55,444 bases of DNA, from assembly GCA_945948535.1 (NCBI GenBank), contig CAMFBN010000013.1:1-55444 (forward strand), given 5' to 3'. The position numbers and the translations under genes are program-made. This DNA is from an uncultured Clostridia bacterium (GTDB lineage Bacteria > Bacillota > Clostridia > Oscillospirales > Oscillospiraceae). The notes under the pieces are model-generated. The model saw only the letters and a list, made by a program, of their open reading frames with translations, was not told the DNA's origin and searched no databases. Numbering within the stretch: the stretch's first letter is position 1; every line of letters begins with the position of its first letter. Shown here piece by piece: positions 41,570-50,041 of the stretch.

Positions 41570-41580
41570 ATATACCCACA

Positions 41581-41617
41581 AAACCATGAAGCGTTTCGCC
41601 ACTTCATGGTTTTTTTA
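41581..41617 (+). terminator. Terminator after nrdD
   Basis: Perfect 11-bp stem AAACCATGAAG/CTTCATGGTTT followed by TTTTATAG. Confidence 0.9.
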
Positions 41618-41716
41618 TAGGAAAATGTGTCTTCCCTGCAGGATAGATTCGGTTTGTACTTGCGTTTTTGGAAAGAAAAGGCTATAATAGGGTCACTATT
41701 TCGTGGAGTGGATCAT

Positions 41717-42946
41717 ATGGCGAACAACAATCAGGATTGGGAAGCGCTTGGCAAGAATATTCAGGACATCATTGACCAGGCTGTCAATTCTCAGGATTAT
41801 CGGAAATTGAATCAGACCATCACCCATACAGTGAACTGTGCCATTGACCTGGGCGGGGAAGCGGTGCGCCGGGCGGTGGACAGCGCCTCCCGGGCAGTGG
41901 ACAACGCTTCCCGGGCTGTGGATAATGCTTCCCGGGCGGCGCAGGTGAAGAAAAAACCCGCCGTGATCGAGCAGCGGGAAGCCCTTCCTGTGTTGTATGG
42001 CAGTACCGACGGAAAGACCGCCGTGGGAATCGTGAAAATAGTGGGAGGGAGCCTGCTGTCCTGCTTCGGTTTTCTCGGCTTCTTGTCCACAGTTATCCTT
42101 GCGGCCGTGACCGGCGTGTCCGGGGTTCCCGCGGTTTTTGGTCTTGTGGGACTGGGCGGCGGTGTTGGCCTGATTGTAAACGGTGTGCAGGGGCTGGAAC
42201 GGGTGAGCCGGTTCAAAAAATACTGCAAGACCCTGGGAACCAGCACCCATTGCGCACTGGAAAAGCTGGCACGGAGTGTGGGGAAAAATGTCAAGTTTGT
42301 CCGCAAAGAGCTGGTGAAAATGATCGACGACGGCCTGTTTCTGGAGGGCCATCTGGATCGTGAAGGGACCTGCCTGATCACCAGCCACGATACCTACCGG
42401 AACTATGAGCGCAGCCGTCTGGCACTGGAGCAGCGGCAGAGGGAGGAACTGGAAGCGGCGAAAAAGCAGCAGGAGACCGCCGCAGCGGTGGACCCCAGAG
42501 TGCAGGAGGTTTTGCAGCGGGGCAACGCCTTCATTACCGAGATCCGCCGGTGCAACGACGCCATCCCCGGCGAGGAAATTTCCGGCAAGATTTCCCGGAT
42601 GGAGTTGATCGTCCGGCGCATCTTTGAGCGGGCCCAGGCCCACCCGGAGATTGTGCCGGACCTGAAAAAACTGATGGATTACTACCTGCCCATGACGGTG
42701 AAGCTCCTGAACGCCTACGCGGAGATGGATGCCCAGCCGGCGCAGGGAGACAATATCCGTGCGGCAAAGAAGGAAATAGAGGATACGCTGGATACCCTGA
42801 ATCTGGCCTTTGAGAAGCTGCTGGATTCGGTGTTTCAGGATACCGCCATGGACGTGTCCAGCGATATTTCCGTGCTGAACACCCTTTTGGCCCAGGAGGG
42901 CCTGACAGATGACGAGCTTTCAAAACTGAAGAAACGGGAGATTTGA
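41717..42946 (+). CDS. XpaC family protein (5-bromo-4-chloroindolyl phosphate hydrolysis type)
   Basis: A 409-residue protein found next to TelA. The N-terminal helix carries a near-perfect tandem repeat, SRAVDNA x3 (about 52-72), forming an amphipathic surface. Two hydrophobic helices follow (about 112-136 and 140-158; SCFGFLGFLSTVILAAVTG). Then comes a winged-helix-like segment (LEKLARSVGKNVKFVRKELV, DDGLFLEGHLD) and a C-terminal helical bundle. ATG 41717 follows GTGGAG weakly. Function in the cell is not established; XpaC-TelA pairs are linked with tolerance to toxic anions and cell-envelope stress. Confidence 0.85.
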   Translation: MANNNQDWEALGKNIQDIIDQAVNSQDYRKLNQTITHTVNCAIDLGGEAVRRAVDSASRAVDNASRAVDNASRAAQVKKKPAVIEQREALPVLYGSTDGKTAVGIVKIVGGSLLSCFGFLGFLSTVILAAVTGVSGVPAVFGLVGLGGGVGLIVNGVQGLERVSRFKKYCKTLGTSTHCALEKLARSVGKNVKFVRKELVKMIDDGLFLEGHLDREGTCLITSHDTYRNYERSRLALEQRQREELEAAKKQQETAAAVDPRVQEVLQRGNAFITEIRRCNDAIPGEEISGKISRMELIVRRIFERAQAHPEIVPDLKKLMDYYLPMTVKLLNAYAEMDAQPAQGDNIRAAKKEIEDTLDTLNLAFEKLLDSVFQDTAMDVSSDISVLNTLLAQEGLTDDELSKLKKREI

Positions 42947-42948
42947 CT

Positions 42949-44091
42949 ATGAGCACACAGTGGAACGAAGAAACAATTCCCAGCCTGACGCTGGAACCGG
43001 ACCTGAACGACGCCCCGGAGCTGGCAGTGGCGGAGGAGACCGCCATGCAGCAGACTCAGCCGGAGGCTGCACTGACCCCTGAGGAGCAGAAAATCGTGGA
43101 CGACTTCGCCGCGAAAATTGACGTGGAGAATACCACGCAGATTTTGCAGTACGGCGCGGGCACCCAGAAGAAAATGGCGGATTTCTCCGATACCGCCCTG
43201 GCAAACGTCCGCACGCAGGATCTGGGCGAGGTGGGCGACCTGATTACCAGTGTGGTGGGGGAGCTGAAGGGCTTTGATGCCGAGGAGGAGAAGGGCCTGT
43301 TCGGTTTCTTCCGTAAGCAGGCAAACAAGCTGGATGTTATGAAAGCCCGTTACGCCAAGGCGGAGACCAACGTGGAAAAGATCAGCGACGCTTTGCAGCA
43401 GCATCAGGTGCGGCTTATGAAGGATTCTGCGGTTCTCGACAAGATGTACGAGCAGAACCTTGCCTATTTCAAGGAGCTGACCATGTACATTCTGGCAGGC
43501 AAGCAGAAGCTGGAGCAGGTACGCTCCACCAAGCTGCGCCAGCTGGAGGAAACCGCCCAGCGGACGGGCCTTGCCGAGGACGCTCAGGCCGCCCGGGATT
43601 TGTCGGAAAAGTGCCTGCGCTTTGAAAAGAAGATTCACGATCTGGAGCTGACGCGAGCCATCTCCATCCAGACCGCGCCCCAGATTCGCATGATTCAGAA
43701 TAATGATAATGTGATGGTGGAAAAAATCCAGACCACGCTGGTCAATACCATCCCTCTGTGGAAAAACCAGATGGTTCTGGCGCTGGGCATCGCCCACTCC
43801 ACCGAGGCGGCTCAGGCCCAGCGGCAGGTGACGGACATCACCAACGCGCTGCTGAAGCAGAACGCCGAGAAGCTGCACATGGCTTCCGTGGAAACCGCGA
43901 AGGAAGCGGAGCGGGGCATTGTGGACATCGAGACCCTGAAAAAGACCAACGCCGAACTGATTCAGACGCTGGACGATGTGATGAAGATTCAGGCTGACGG
44001 ACGGGCCAAGCGTCAGGCGGCGGAGGTCGAGATGGCGAAAATGGAAAGCGACCTGAAGAATAAGCTCCTTCAGATCCGGAGCGGTAATTGA
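42949..44091 (+). CDS. TelA-like toxic anion resistance protein
   Basis: A 380-residue, mostly helical cytoplasmic protein of the TelA/KlaA family: VDDFAAKIDVENTTQILQYG, FGFFRKQANKLDVMKARYAK, TAPQIRMIQNNDNVMVEKIQ and TLVNTIPLWKNQMVLALG are characteristic. It begins two bases after the XpaC-like stop (SD GGGAG) and its stop overlaps the next start. In plasmids TelA relates to tellurite resistance; the chromosomal role is unclear. It probably acts with the XpaC-like membrane protein. Confidence 0.9.
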   Translation: MSTQWNEETIPSLTLEPDLNDAPELAVAEETAMQQTQPEAALTPEEQKIVDDFAAKIDVENTTQILQYGAGTQKKMADFSDTALANVRTQDLGEVGDLITSVVGELKGFDAEEEKGLFGFFRKQANKLDVMKARYAKAETNVEKISDALQQHQVRLMKDSAVLDKMYEQNLAYFKELTMYILAGKQKLEQVRSTKLRQLEETAQRTGLAEDAQAARDLSEKCLRFEKKIHDLELTRAISIQTAPQIRMIQNNDNVMVEKIQTTLVNTIPLWKNQMVLALGIAHSTEAAQAQRQVTDITNALLKQNAEKLHMASVETAKEAERGIVDIETLKKTNAELIQTLDDVMKIQADGRAKRQAAEVEMAKMESDLKNKLLQIRSGN

Positions 44092-44999
44092 CCGGGCGCG
44101 GCAAGCGGCTGTGTGCCGCAGCGTTGCTGCTGTGTGTGCTGACAGGGGGTATCCTGCCGGTGAAGGCAGATACCCAAGAGTACCGGCAGCAGCTGCTGAA
44201 GGCCTACAGCAGCAGCCCGGAAGGTTCCTCCGCGACAATTGAAACCTGCCTGGAAGCGCTGGAGGCGGAATCGCCGTCCCAGGGTGTCCTGTGGCGGCAG
44301 ATCATGTCCGACTGGGACCGCCTGAATCATTCCGGCTTCGCTTCCAGCCGCGGTCTGCAGGAAGGACTTGCACAGGACGATTCACTGTGTATTGTGGTGT
44401 TTGGCTACGGCCTTAACAGGGATGGTTCCATGAAGCCGGAGCTGTTTGACCGCTTGAATACTGCCTTGCAGGCGGCGCGGCAGTATCCCAATGCCTATAT
44501 CGCGGTGACCGGGGGAGAGACATCCGGGGTCAAGGGTATCTCCGAAGCGGCGGTCATGGCAATCTGGCTGATGAACAACGACATCTGCGAGGAAAGAATT
44601 ATTCTCGAAAAGAAGTCCCTGAGCACCACGGAAAACGCGAAATATACCTGCGCGCTTTTGAACCGGAAGTACCCGCAGGTAAAGCAGCTGGCGGTGGTGA
44701 CCAGTGACTACCACATTGCCCTTGCCGCGACCATGCTGCAAACCGCCTGTACGTACAGCGCATCCATGCAGGGGGGGCGGGAAATGTCAGTCGTTGCGGG
44801 CGCTTCCTGCGCCACGTCGACACCGGCTGGCGGCAGCCTCTCCACCCAGGCCTGGGGCATCAGCGTCCTCACCGGAACGAAGTGGACGACCGGCAGTACG
44901 GCGTCAGCGGTTCAGAAGGAGACGGAACCGGAGACCGAGCCGGAATTCTGGGTGGAAGATGCGCCGGAAGCCTACTTTGACGACAGCACGGATTACTGA
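44088..44999 (+). CDS. YdcF/DUF218 family protein with signal peptide
   Basis: A 303-residue protein starting at TTG 44088, overlapping the telA stop. A signal sequence or anchor lies at about 5-25 (LCAAALLLCVLTGGILPVKA, with a possible cleavage near PVKA-DT). The DUF218 core has IVVFGYGLNRDGSMKPELFD, AVTGGETSG, LSTTENAKYTCALL and VVTSDYHIALAA. The C-terminus is acidic and Thr/Glu rich. DUF218 proteins are thought to bind nucleotide-like ligands or act on envelope precursors; the role here is unknown. Third gene of the XpaC-TelA operon. Confidence 0.85.
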   Translation: MTGRGKRLCAAALLLCVLTGGILPVKADTQEYRQQLLKAYSSSPEGSSATIETCLEALEAESPSQGVLWRQIMSDWDRLNHSGFASSRGLQEGLAQDDSLCIVVFGYGLNRDGSMKPELFDRLNTALQAARQYPNAYIAVTGGETSGVKGISEAAVMAIWLMNNDICEERIILEKKSLSTTENAKYTCALLNRKYPQVKQLAVVTSDYHIALAATMLQTACTYSASMQGGREMSVVAGASCATSTPAGGSLSTQAWGISVLTGTKWTTGSTASAVQKETEPETEPEFWVEDAPEAYFDDSTDY

Positions 45000-45010
45000 C
45001 CATAAGCGGA

Positions 45011-45041
45011 AAAGCGGACGGCGTTGACCGTCCGCTTTTGT
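45011..45041 (+). terminator. Terminator after YdcF-like gene
   Basis: Stem AAAGCGGACGG/CCGTCCGCTTT with a short loop; the right arm itself ends in TTTTG. Confidence 0.8.
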
Positions 45042-45049
45042 GCTGATTA

Positions 45050-45205
45050 TACTAAAACCTGATTGAAAGCTTTAAAAGATTTCCGAGGATGAATTGTGCC
45101 AGAAAAGGCAGATGACGCGGCTGGGCTGTCGCCCAGCAAGGAAGATAACGCATTCTGGTGCAATTCAGACCGGAAAGATTTAAAGTTTTTAATCGGGTTT
45201 TAGTA
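45050..45205. repeat. 156-bp palindromic, MITE-like intergenic element
   Basis: Terminal inverted repeats TACTAAAACC (45050-45059) and GGTTTTAGTA (45196-45205) enclose nested complementary arms: GAAAGCTTTAAAAGATTTCC with its imperfect partner near 45170-45190, GAATTGTGCCAGAA (45091-45104) with TTCTGGTGCAATTC (45153-45166), and a central perfect hairpin GCTGGGC-TGTC-GCCCAGC (45120-45137). The internal loops carry related words, AGATGACGC and AGATAACGC. There is no ORF. It abuts the mgtC stop codon exactly, so transcripts of mgtC would run into it. It could be a mobile repeat or a structured RNA. Confidence 0.72.
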
Positions 45206-45880
45206 TTACAGTTCCTCCAGATACACAACGCCTTCCTCAGCCCGGATGCTGTCCAGCAGCTGCTGGTGGTTGCGCTTGGCTCTGGACTTTAACGTCACAA
45301 TAAAGGAGCGGATACCGTCCTCCGCCGGTTCCGTGTGGTCTAGCTGCAAATTGTCGATTTCCAGCCCCAGTTCCCGGATGCCCCGGATAAAGCTGCCCAG
45401 CGTTACTGCGGTGCTCAGCTCCACGTAAATCTCCATAATTTTGGAGTTGCGGTGCATCCGGTCATCCCATCGGTGCATCACTGTCAAAACGACATAAATG
45501 GCACAGCCGCCCAGTGCGGCGGCCTCGTAAAACCCAATCCCGATGGCAAGCCCCACCGCGGCGGCGGCCCACAGTCCGGCGGCAGTGGTCAGGCCCCGAA
45601 TCTGATTGCGCTTTGTGACCACGATGGTGCCGGCGCCTAAAAAGCCAATGCCGCTGACCACCTGGGAACCCATTCGGACGGGATCGCCGGTACCGAACAC
45701 CTGGTAGATGTATTGATTGGTCAGCATGATGAGGCAGGAGCCTACGCAGACCAGCATATAGGTCCTAAGTCCGGCGGGGCGGTTTTTCATGCCCCGCTCC
45801 ATGCCGATGACGCCGCCCAGCAGAAATGAGGTGAGAATACGAATCACAATGGAAGCGTAGGTTACTTCTCTGACTGCCAT
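45206..45880 (-). CDS. MgtC/SapB family membrane protein
   Basis: A 224-residue protein with four to five N-terminal transmembrane helices and the family motifs GGVIGMERGMKNRPAGLRTY, LVCVGSCLIMLTNQY, SQVVSGIGFLGAGTIV and GLTTAAGLWAAAAVGLAIG. The C-terminal soluble domain (about 150-224) is ACT-like. The family is linked to magnesium limitation and envelope/ATPase control; transport itself is not shown. ATG 45880 is preferred because sequence upstream, though open, lacks family similarity. The stop codon touches the palindromic element. Confidence 0.9.
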   Translation of the reverse strand: MAVREVTYASIVIRILTSFLLGGVIGMERGMKNRPAGLRTYMLVCVGSCLIMLTNQYIYQVFGTGDPVRMGSQVVSGIGFLGAGTIVVTKRNQIRGLTTAAGLWAAAAVGLAIGIGFYEAAALGGCAIYVVLTVMHRWDDRMHRNSKIMEIYVELSTAVTLGSFIRGIRELGLEIDNLQLDHTEPAEDGIRSFIVTLKSRAKRNHQQLLDSIRAEEGVVYLEEL

Positions 45881-46057
45881 CAGCAGCACCTGCTTTCGTG
45901 AAAACTTTACTGGAATTTTACCATTGCAGGAAAGCAGTGTCAAGGAATACCACAAAACAAAATTCCGGGTGAATCGGAGGAGAATGACAATTAGCGACAA
46001 AAACAGCTTCCTGAATTTGGCAATTTTGTTAATTTGCGGATGCTGGTACACAAATTG

Positions 46058-46107
46058 TTGACGAATCCCGGAAAACGTACTATACTTACGTGGAAGAGAA
46101 ACGTTTC
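46058..46107 (+). promoter_or_regulatory. malQ promoter with LacI-type operator
   Basis: TTGACG (46058-46063), 17-bp spacer, TATACT (46081-46086). About 12 nt after the -10 lies the perfect palindrome GAAACGTTTC (46098-46107), the central-CG form typical of LacI/GalR-family operators such as MalR sites. It overlaps the expected transcription start, so a bound repressor would block initiation. It matches the catabolite (cre) consensus only partly. Confidence 0.6.
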
Positions 46108-46185
46108 CAAATTCTGCTTGCGGGATGCGGAAGCGGTTTGTGCCGGTTCCCCGGCGCGATTCTGGAAGAAAGAGGAGTTTCCATT

Positions 46186-47718
46186 ATGAACCGATATGCA
46201 GGTGTCCTTCTGTCTGTCACCAGCCTGCCGTCCCGGTACGGCGTCGGCTGCTTTGACCGGGCGGCGTATGATTTCGTAGACTGGCTGGAAAAGGCCGGGC
46301 AGCGCTATTGGCAGATTTTGCCCCTGGGCGCGACGGCCCACGGCGCGTCCGATGATTCCCCCTATCAGGCCTATTCGGCTTTCGCCGGGAATCCCTACAT
46401 GATCAGCCTTGACGCCTTGATTGAGGAGGGCGTTCTGACCCGCGGGGAGTGCGACGCCGTGGACTTTGGCAGCAATCCTGCCAAGGTGGATTTTGACAAG
46501 CTCAGCGAAAACCGGCTGAGCCTGCTGCATAAGGCCTATGAGCGCAGCAATATTGCCCAGAATCCGGCGTATCAGTCCTTCCGCCGGAACAACGCCTGGT
46601 GGCTTGATGACTTTGCCCTGTTCATGGCGCTGAAAAGCTACTTTGACGATGTGCCTTTCCGCCAGTGGCCCGAGGACATTCGGATGCACTGGGGCTTTGC
46701 CATCGACTATTACAACCGGGAGCTGTATTTTGACGTAGAGTTCCAGAAATACCTGCAATTCAAGTTCGATGAGCAGTGGATGAAGCTGAAGGCCTACGCC
46801 AACAGCAAGCACATTCAGATTGTGGGCGATATTCCCATCTACGTCTCTCCCGACGGCGCGGACGTGTGGGCCCACCCGGAGCTGTTCCAGCTGGACGAGC
46901 ACAACGCCCCCACCGCCATTGCGGGCTGCCCGCCGGATGCCTTTGCCGCGGATGGACAGGTCTGGGGCAACCCTCTGTACCGGTGGGATTACCACAGGTC
47001 CACCAACTTCCAGTGGTGGTGCAGCCGGATGTGGTACAGCTTCAAGCTGTACGACGTGGTTCGGGTGGACCACTTCCGGGGCTTTGACGAGTATTTTTCC
47101 ATCCCTGCGGGGGCGGACAGCGCCAGATTCGGCCATTGGGAAAAAGGCCCGGGCATGGATTTGTTCAACGCCATTCACTGGCAGCTGGGCAATGTGAACA
47201 TCATCGCGGAGGATCTGGGCCTGATGACCGACGGTGTCCGCAGATTGGTTCGGGACAGCGGCTGCCCCAACATGAAGGTGCTGCAATTTGCCATCGATCC
47301 CGCCGACGTGGGCGCTTCCAACGATTACTGGCCTCACAACTACAATTCTCACTGTGTGGTCTATACCGGCACCCACGACAATGAGACCGTAGCCGGCTGG
47401 TTTGCGGGTCTTGAAAAGGATGCCAGAAAGCAGGTGCGGGATTATCTGGGGGACTACTACACCCCGGACAGTCAGATGTACAAGGTTCTGATTCATCTGG
47501 CAATGCGGTCGGTGGCCAAGGACTGCATTATTCCCATCCAGGACCATTTGGGTCTGGGCAACGAGGCCCGGATGAACCAGCCCGGCACCGTCGGCTTCAA
47601 CTGGCGCTGGCGGTTACAGCCCGGGCAGCTGACGGACAAGCTTGCCGAGGAACTGCTGGCCCTTGCCAAGTGTACCGGTCGTGCCAATTGGGATGCCATT
47701 AAAAAGGAAGAAGCATAA
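46186..47718 (+). CDS. malQ: 4-alpha-glucanotransferase (amylomaltase, GH77)
   Basis: Transfers glucan segments during maltodextrin/glycogen use, 510 residues. Visible are GVLLSVTSLPSRYGVGCFD, DDSPYQAYSAFAGNPYMISL, IVGDIPIYVSPDGADVWAHP, the nucleophile region RVDHFRGFDEYF (Asp near 295), the acid/base IIAEDLGLMT (Glu near 341) and YTGTHDNETVAGW. ATG 46186 has SD AGAGGAG; the upstream frame reaches into the promoter. Monocistronic. The operator upstream suggests control by a sugar-responsive repressor. Confidence 0.96.
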   Translation: MNRYAGVLLSVTSLPSRYGVGCFDRAAYDFVDWLEKAGQRYWQILPLGATAHGASDDSPYQAYSAFAGNPYMISLDALIEEGVLTRGECDAVDFGSNPAKVDFDKLSENRLSLLHKAYERSNIAQNPAYQSFRRNNAWWLDDFALFMALKSYFDDVPFRQWPEDIRMHWGFAIDYYNRELYFDVEFQKYLQFKFDEQWMKLKAYANSKHIQIVGDIPIYVSPDGADVWAHPELFQLDEHNAPTAIAGCPPDAFAADGQVWGNPLYRWDYHRSTNFQWWCSRMWYSFKLYDVVRVDHFRGFDEYFSIPAGADSARFGHWEKGPGMDLFNAIHWQLGNVNIIAEDLGLMTDGVRRLVRDSGCPNMKVLQFAIDPADVGASNDYWPHNYNSHCVVYTGTHDNETVAGWFAGLEKDARKQVRDYLGDYYTPDSQMYKVLIHLAMRSVAKDCIIPIQDHLGLGNEARMNQPGTVGFNWRWRLQPGQLTDKLAEELLALAKCTGRANWDAIKKEEA

Positions 47719-47721
47719 AAT

Positions 47722-47758
47722 ACGGGCGTTTGTCGGCTTAAGACAAACGCCCGTTTTG
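47722..47758 (+). terminator. Bidirectional terminator between malQ and YitT-like gene
   Basis: Perfect 13-bp stem ACGGGCGTTTGTC/GACAAACGCCCGT with GGCTTAA loop; T tracts on both strands. The stop of the convergent YitT-like gene (47738) lies inside the hairpin loop region. Confidence 0.88.
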
Positions 47759-48364
47759 TGCGGGAAATTTGATTTTCTGAATCCATCCAATGAGCTGTCC
47801 GGATAAAATGACTGTCAGCAGGGAATACCCAATCCGCTTAACGGGAATATAGCTCAGAGACAGCCCGAGCACCAGCAGGTCGCTGATGAGGTACAGCCAC
47901 TGAATCGGGATTTTTGTCAGATGATTCAGGCTCATGGCAAGGGCGTCGTCGCCGCTGGTAGCGCCGCCTGCCCGGACGCACAGCCCGGCGCCTACACCGA
48001 TGAACAGCGCCCCGGCAACGGAGGCCAGCAGAGGCATATTCGCAATCTGGGGCCACAGGGGAGGGAATTGCTCACAGATGCCGTAGCCCACAGAGTAGCC
48101 GCAGGCGGCAACCAGAGAGTAACCAATGAATTCCCGGCCCAGCGTCTTCCAGCCCAAGGCGTAGCAGCCGGCGTTCAGGGCAAAGCTGGATATGGCGGGG
48201 GACAGCCCCAGCCAGTGGTGCAGCAGCAGAATCAGGCCGAAAATGCCGCCCTCGGTCACGCCGGACAGAGCGTGGATATTGTACATTCCGAAAGCCTGCA
48301 GCGCCGAAGCAAAAAAGGCAGTAAGGCAGGAGGATATCTTTAATTTTGGAAATAAGTGACGCAT
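47738..48364 (-). CDS. YitT family membrane protein
   Basis: A 208-residue protein with about six transmembrane helices of the YitT/YczE type: IHALSGVTEGGIFGLILLLH, NAGCYALGWKTLGREFIGYS and GVGAGLCVRAGGATSGDDAL, the last being a family hallmark. Some relatives have a C-terminal DUF2179 domain, which is missing here. Substrate or function unknown. ATG 48364 has SD CAGGAG. Its promoter region lies opposite the S-box transcript. Confidence 0.85.
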   Translation of the reverse strand: MRHLFPKLKISSCLTAFFASALQAFGMYNIHALSGVTEGGIFGLILLLHHWLGLSPAISSFALNAGCYALGWKTLGREFIGYSLVAACGYSVGYGICEQFPPLWPQIANMPLLASVAGALFIGVGAGLCVRAGGATSGDDALAMSLNHLTKIPIQWLYLISDLLVLGLSLSYIPVKRIGYSLLTVILSGQLIGWIQKIKFPAQNGRLS

Positions 48365-48443
48365 TTTCTGATTTCTCCTGTGTGGTATGGAGAAAGAACC
48401 ATATCATAGAATGCGAAAAATGTCAAGTGACACGGAAAAAAGG

Positions 48444-48471
48444 TTGACATTTTGAAAAATGCGAGTATAAT
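48444..48471 (+). promoter_or_regulatory. Promoter of S-box/metK transcript
   Basis: TTGACA (48444-48449), 16-bp spacer, TATAAT (48466-48471). Transcription would start near 48478, just before the SAM riboswitch. Confidence 0.85.
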
Positions 48472-48493
48472 AATTTCGAAAATTGCATACACG

Positions 48494-48590
48494 CCTTATC
48501 AAGAGCGGTGGAGGGAACGGCCCGATGAAACCCGGCAACCTGTCCGAAAGGAAAAGGTGCCAAATCCGGCGGCAAACGAAAGATGAGGGT
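48494..48590 (+). promoter_or_regulatory. SAM-I riboswitch (S-box)
   Basis: The aptamer begins CTTATCAAGAGCGGTGGAGG and continues GAACGGCCCGATGAAACCCGGCAACC, AAGGTGCCAAATCC and ends GAAAGATGAGG, all conserved S-box segments. It is followed at 48600 by a terminator. SAM binding should stop transcription before metK, the SAM synthetase gene, giving feedback control. Confidence 0.97.
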
Positions 48591-48599
48591 TCGATACAG

Positions 48600-48632
48600 C
48601 GCACATCGAATCTTCGGTGTGCGATTTTTTTA
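48600..48632 (+). terminator. S-box expression-platform terminator
   Basis: Stem CGCACATCGAA/TTCGGTGTGCG (one wobble) with a TC loop, followed by ATTTTTTTAT. An upstream CGATACAGCGCACATCGAATC segment could take part in the antiterminator. Confidence 0.88.
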
Positions 48633-48641
48633 TGATTCGGC

Positions 48642-48735
48642 AGGAAAGCAGCCCTTTTGCGCTTTGAGCGGATCTTTTGTTCCGGGGACGCGGAACAAAA
48701 TCTCTCGCTCAGAGCATCAAACCTTCTGCTTTCCT
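48642..48735 (+). promoter_or_regulatory. Nested three-tier hairpin in metK leader
   Basis: Three perfectly or nearly perfectly paired tiers are nested: AGGAAAGCAG (48642-48651) with CTGCTTTCCT (48726-48735); GCTTTGAGCG (48661-48670) with CGCTCAGAGC (48706-48715); TTTTGTTCCG (48675-48684) with CGGAACAAAA (48691-48700) around a GGGACG loop. It lies after the S-box terminator, so only read-through transcripts contain it, and it ends 55 nt before the metK start. No T run follows. It could be a second regulatory structure, a processing/stability element or an inserted repeat. Confidence 0.6.
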
Positions 48736-48790
48736 ACCTCATGATTATGCGCAAAATAACGGTGCATTGTGAAAACAGAAAGGAATTATT

Positions 48791-49936
48791 ATGGAAAAAA
48801 GACTGTTTACTTCCGAGTGCGTCACCAACGGGCACCCCGACAAGGTCGCCGACTCCATCTCCGACGCGATTCTGGATGCCTGCCTTGCCCAGGACCCGGA
48901 CTCCCGGGTGGCCTGCGAGACAATGGTCACCACAAACTTCTGCATCATCTGCGGCGAGATTACCACGAGAGCGGTTGTCGACTACAAGGAAGTTGCCCGG
49001 GAGGCCATCCGCAGGATCGGCTATATCTATCCCGGCGACGGCTTCGATGCCGATACCGTGGAAATCCAGTGCCGGATTCATACCCAGTCCGCGGACATTG
49101 CTTTGGGTACCAATGATGAAGTCGGCGGCGCGGGAGATCAGGGTATGATGTTCGGCGGTGCCTGCACCCAGACCCCGGAGCTGATGCCCCTGCCTGCGGC
49201 TCTGAGCCGGGCCTTGTGCAACCGCCTGACCGCGTGCGTCCACGCCAATAATCTGCTCCGGCCCGACGGAAAAACGCAGGTCACTGTGGAATTTGACGAA
49301 AACGGCAATGTGGTGGGCATCGATACCGTGGTGGTATCCATCATGCACAGCGCGGATTTTGCCATGGATGCACTGCGCCGGTACATCCGGGAGGGTGTCA
49401 TTGCCCCTGTCCTGAAAAATTACGGCTTTGATATCGCCGACGTTGCCCACATTCATATCAACCCTACCGGTAATTTCGTCATCGGCGGCCCCAACGGCGA
49501 CACGGGCCTGACGGGCCGGAAAATCATTGTGGATACCTACGGCGGTTATTTCTCCCACGGCGGCGGCGCTTTCTCCGGCAAGGACCCCACCAAGGTGGAT
49601 CGCTCCGCCGCTTACATGGCCCGGTATATGGCGAAAAATCTGGTGGCAGCGGGCCTTGCGACTCAGGCGCAGGTGCAGCTGGCCTACGCCATCGGCGTGG
49701 CCCAGCCGGTCTCGCTGCGGGTGGACAGCTTCGGTACCGGCGTCATCTCCGATGAGAAAATGACCGAGCTGCTGCGCAGGACCTGTGATCTGACCCCTGC
49801 CGGCATTATTCGCAGACTGGACCTGCGCCGCCCCATCTACGCCTCCACCGCCGCCATCGGACACTTTGGCGTAGAGGGCCGCCCCTGGGAGCGTACCGAT
49901 TTGGCGGAGGAGCTGAAAGCGCTGGCGGGCCTGTAA
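48791..49936 (+). CDS. metK: S-adenosylmethionine synthetase
   Basis: Makes SAM from methionine and ATP. The 381-residue protein has [20 protein letters not shown], the ATP motif [12 protein letters not shown], the phosphate loop [40 protein letters not shown] and a C-terminal [12 protein letters not shown] 48791 has SD AAAGGA. It is a single gene under the S-box riboswitch and ends at a hairpin terminator (49947-49972). Confidence 0.97.
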   Translation: MEKRLFTSECVTNGHPDKVADSISDAILDACLAQDPDSRVACETMVTTNFCIICGEITTRAVVDYKEVAREAIRRIGYIYPGDGFDADTVEIQCRIHTQSADIALGTNDEVGGAGDQGMMFGGACTQTPELMPLPAALSRALCNRLTACVHANNLLRPDGKTQVTVEFDENGNVVGIDTVVVSIMHSADFAMDALRRYIREGVIAPVLKNYGFDIADVAHIHINPTGNFVIGGPNGDTGLTGRKIIVDTYGGYFSHGGGAFSGKDPTKVDRSAAYMARYMAKNLVAAGLATQAQVQLAYAIGVAQPVSLRVDSFGTGVISDEKMTELLRRTCDLTPAGIIRRLDLRRPIYASTAAIGHFGVEGRPWERTDLAEELKALAGL

Positions 49937-49946
49937 TCCAAACTGT

Positions 49947-49980
49947 GCGGACGGCGAATTTTCGCCGTCCGCTTCATATT
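49947..49980 (+). terminator. Terminator after metK
   Basis: Perfect stem GCGGACGGCGA/TCGCCGTCCGC with ATTT-containing loop, followed by TTCATATTT. Confidence 0.78.
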
Positions 49981-49984
49981 TCCT

Positions 49985-50012
49985 TTGCAAATCGGGAAGA
50001 ATGTGCTATGAT
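49985..50012 (+). promoter_or_regulatory. Promoter of nadE
   Basis: TTGCAA (49985-49990), 16-bp spacer, TATGAT (50007-50012). The transcript would begin near 50019. Confidence 0.65.
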
Positions 50013-50041
50013 AGTGCAAAATGACAAGTGGAGGGATTGTT

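Noticed and set aside
39194..41602. An 802-residue minus-strand ORF
   Set aside because: It is the complement of nrdD with a shadow frame; no start signal and no family features.
46091..46110. Catabolite-responsive (cre) site before malQ
   Set aside because: The flanks mismatch the cre consensus at several fixed positions; a generic LacI-type operator fits better.
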